A DNA stretch of 5,574 bases, taken from assembly GCA_005885165.1 (NCBI GenBank), contig VAXR01000136.1, forward strand, positions 1-5,574. Direction: 5' to 3'. Origin of the DNA: Actinomycetota bacterium (lineage in GTDB: Bacteria > Actinomycetota > Thermoleophilia > Solirubrobacterales > Thermoleophilaceae). The notes beneath the pieces were generated by a model that was given only the letters and a program-made list of their open reading frames with translations, searched no databases and was not told the DNA's origin. Made by a program: the position numbers and the translations under genes. Every line of letters starts with the position of its first letter. The stretch's first letter is position 1. Of this stretch, positions 5,335-5,574 are shown piece by piece.

Positions 5335-5574
5335 TCATCTAAGGCCGGCCGCACGGCGGGCGCTCTCGTGCGCGGCGTCCTCCATCGCGTCGTCGAGCGG
5401 GGTGAGCTCGACCCCGAGCGCGAGCTCGAGCAGCCTGTCGGCTAGCCAGGCGTTCTTCGGCAGGAGCGGGCCGTGCAGGTAGGTGCCGATCACGTTGCCG
5501 CGGTGTGCCCCCTCGAACCCGTCCTTGCCGTTGTTCCCGTGCCCGCGCAGCACCCGGCCGAGCGGCCTCTCGCC
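5335..5574 (-). CDS. gatD: Lipid II isoglutaminyl synthase glutaminase subunit GatD, C-terminal part
   Basis: The minus-strand frame is open from the right edge to a TGA at 5335-5337, leaving the last 79 residues; the start and the nucleophilic Cys lie outside. GRVLRGHGNNGKDGFEG followed by GTYLHGPLLPKNAWLADRLL is the signature of GatD, the CobB/CobQ-like class I glutamine amidotransferase. The His of YLHG is the catalytic-triad histidine. GatD hydrolyses glutamine and passes ammonia to MurT, which amidates the alpha-carboxyl of D-glutamate in the lipid II stem peptide, a cytoplasmic peptidoglycan step in many Gram-positive bacteria. murT would be expected upstream of gatD, beyond the right edge. 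The short tail after ELALG is variable in the family. CobQ-type cobyric acid synthase is the alternative, but the GNNG and YLHGPLL pattern favours GatD. Confidence 0.87.
   Translation of the reverse strand, partial: GERPLGRVLRGHGNNGKDGFEGAHRGNVIGTYLHGPLLPKNAWLADRLLELALGVELTPLDDAMEDAAHESARRAAGLR

Larger units (their letters stand above)
5178..5342 (+). other. Doubtful 54-codon open frame directly after dut
   Basis: An ATG immediately follows the dut TAG and opens a frame of 54 codons ending at TAA 5340-5342, overlapping the last 8 bases of gatD on the other strand. It has no ribosome binding site. It uses AAA, ATA, CAA and TTT codons that the neighbouring genes mostly avoid, and has no consistent third-position GC bias. 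The early residues HPWIPLQI resemble a segment I associate from memory with actinobacterial DUF2330 proteins, so it could be a decayed gene fragment. It is more likely non-coding spacer that happens to be open. Not recommended as a gene without homology support. Confidence 0.15.

Noticed and set aside
1..5574. tRNA, rRNA, riboswitch or mobile-element genes
   Set aside because: No cloverleaf, ribosomal RNA stretch, leader long enough for a riboswitch, transposase or integrase sequence was seen; intergenic gaps are at most 157 bases.

Overview
The window comes from a GC-rich (roughly 70% by eye) bacterium with tightly packed genes. The likely source is an actinobacterium in the broad sense, for example a Thermoleophilia-like lineage. 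This is inferred from several signs: strong G/C preference at third codon positions, frequent GTG starts, a GatD-type lipid II amidotransferase, dapF and hflX close together, and aminotransferase-type (DapL) diaminopimelate synthesis. No marker in the window proves the taxon.

Layout. Bases 1-345 (+) hold the C-terminal part of a GNAT acetyltransferase cut by the left edge. Bases 360-1208 and 1195-2358 (+) are dapF and dapL, overlapping by 14 bases. Bases 2411-3388 (-) encode an extended SDR (NAD-dependent epimerase/dehydratase type), convergent with dapL. Only 29 bases separate it from the divergent hflX (3418-4749, +). hflX overlaps dut (4746-5177, +) by 4 bases. A 157-base spacer, less GC-rich and full of short palindromes and repeats, lies between dut and the 3' end of gatD (5335-5574, -), which runs off the right edge.

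How the genes work together. DapL makes LL-diaminopimelate from tetrahydrodipicolinate in one step, and DapF would epimerise it to meso-diaminopimelate for peptidoglycan and lysine. GatD amidates lipid II glutamate, so both ends of the window concern the cell wall. HflX (ribosome-associated GTPase) and dUTPase (nucleotide-pool sanitation) form a separate translationally coupled pair. The GNAT and SDR proteins have no assigned substrate.

Main point of interest. The DapF homologue keeps the family fold signatures, but both catalytic cysteines are serine: Ser73 and Ser217, at exactly the numbering of Cys73/Cys217 in the Haemophilus influenzae enzyme. Each is a TCG codon, two substitutions from either Cys codon. 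The gene otherwise looks intact and is translationally coupled to dapL. It may be a divergent epimerase with altered acid/base chemistry, or a DapF-fold protein with another job. No wholly new multi-gene system is evident; the rest is ordinary housekeeping DNA with a few regulatory curiosities.
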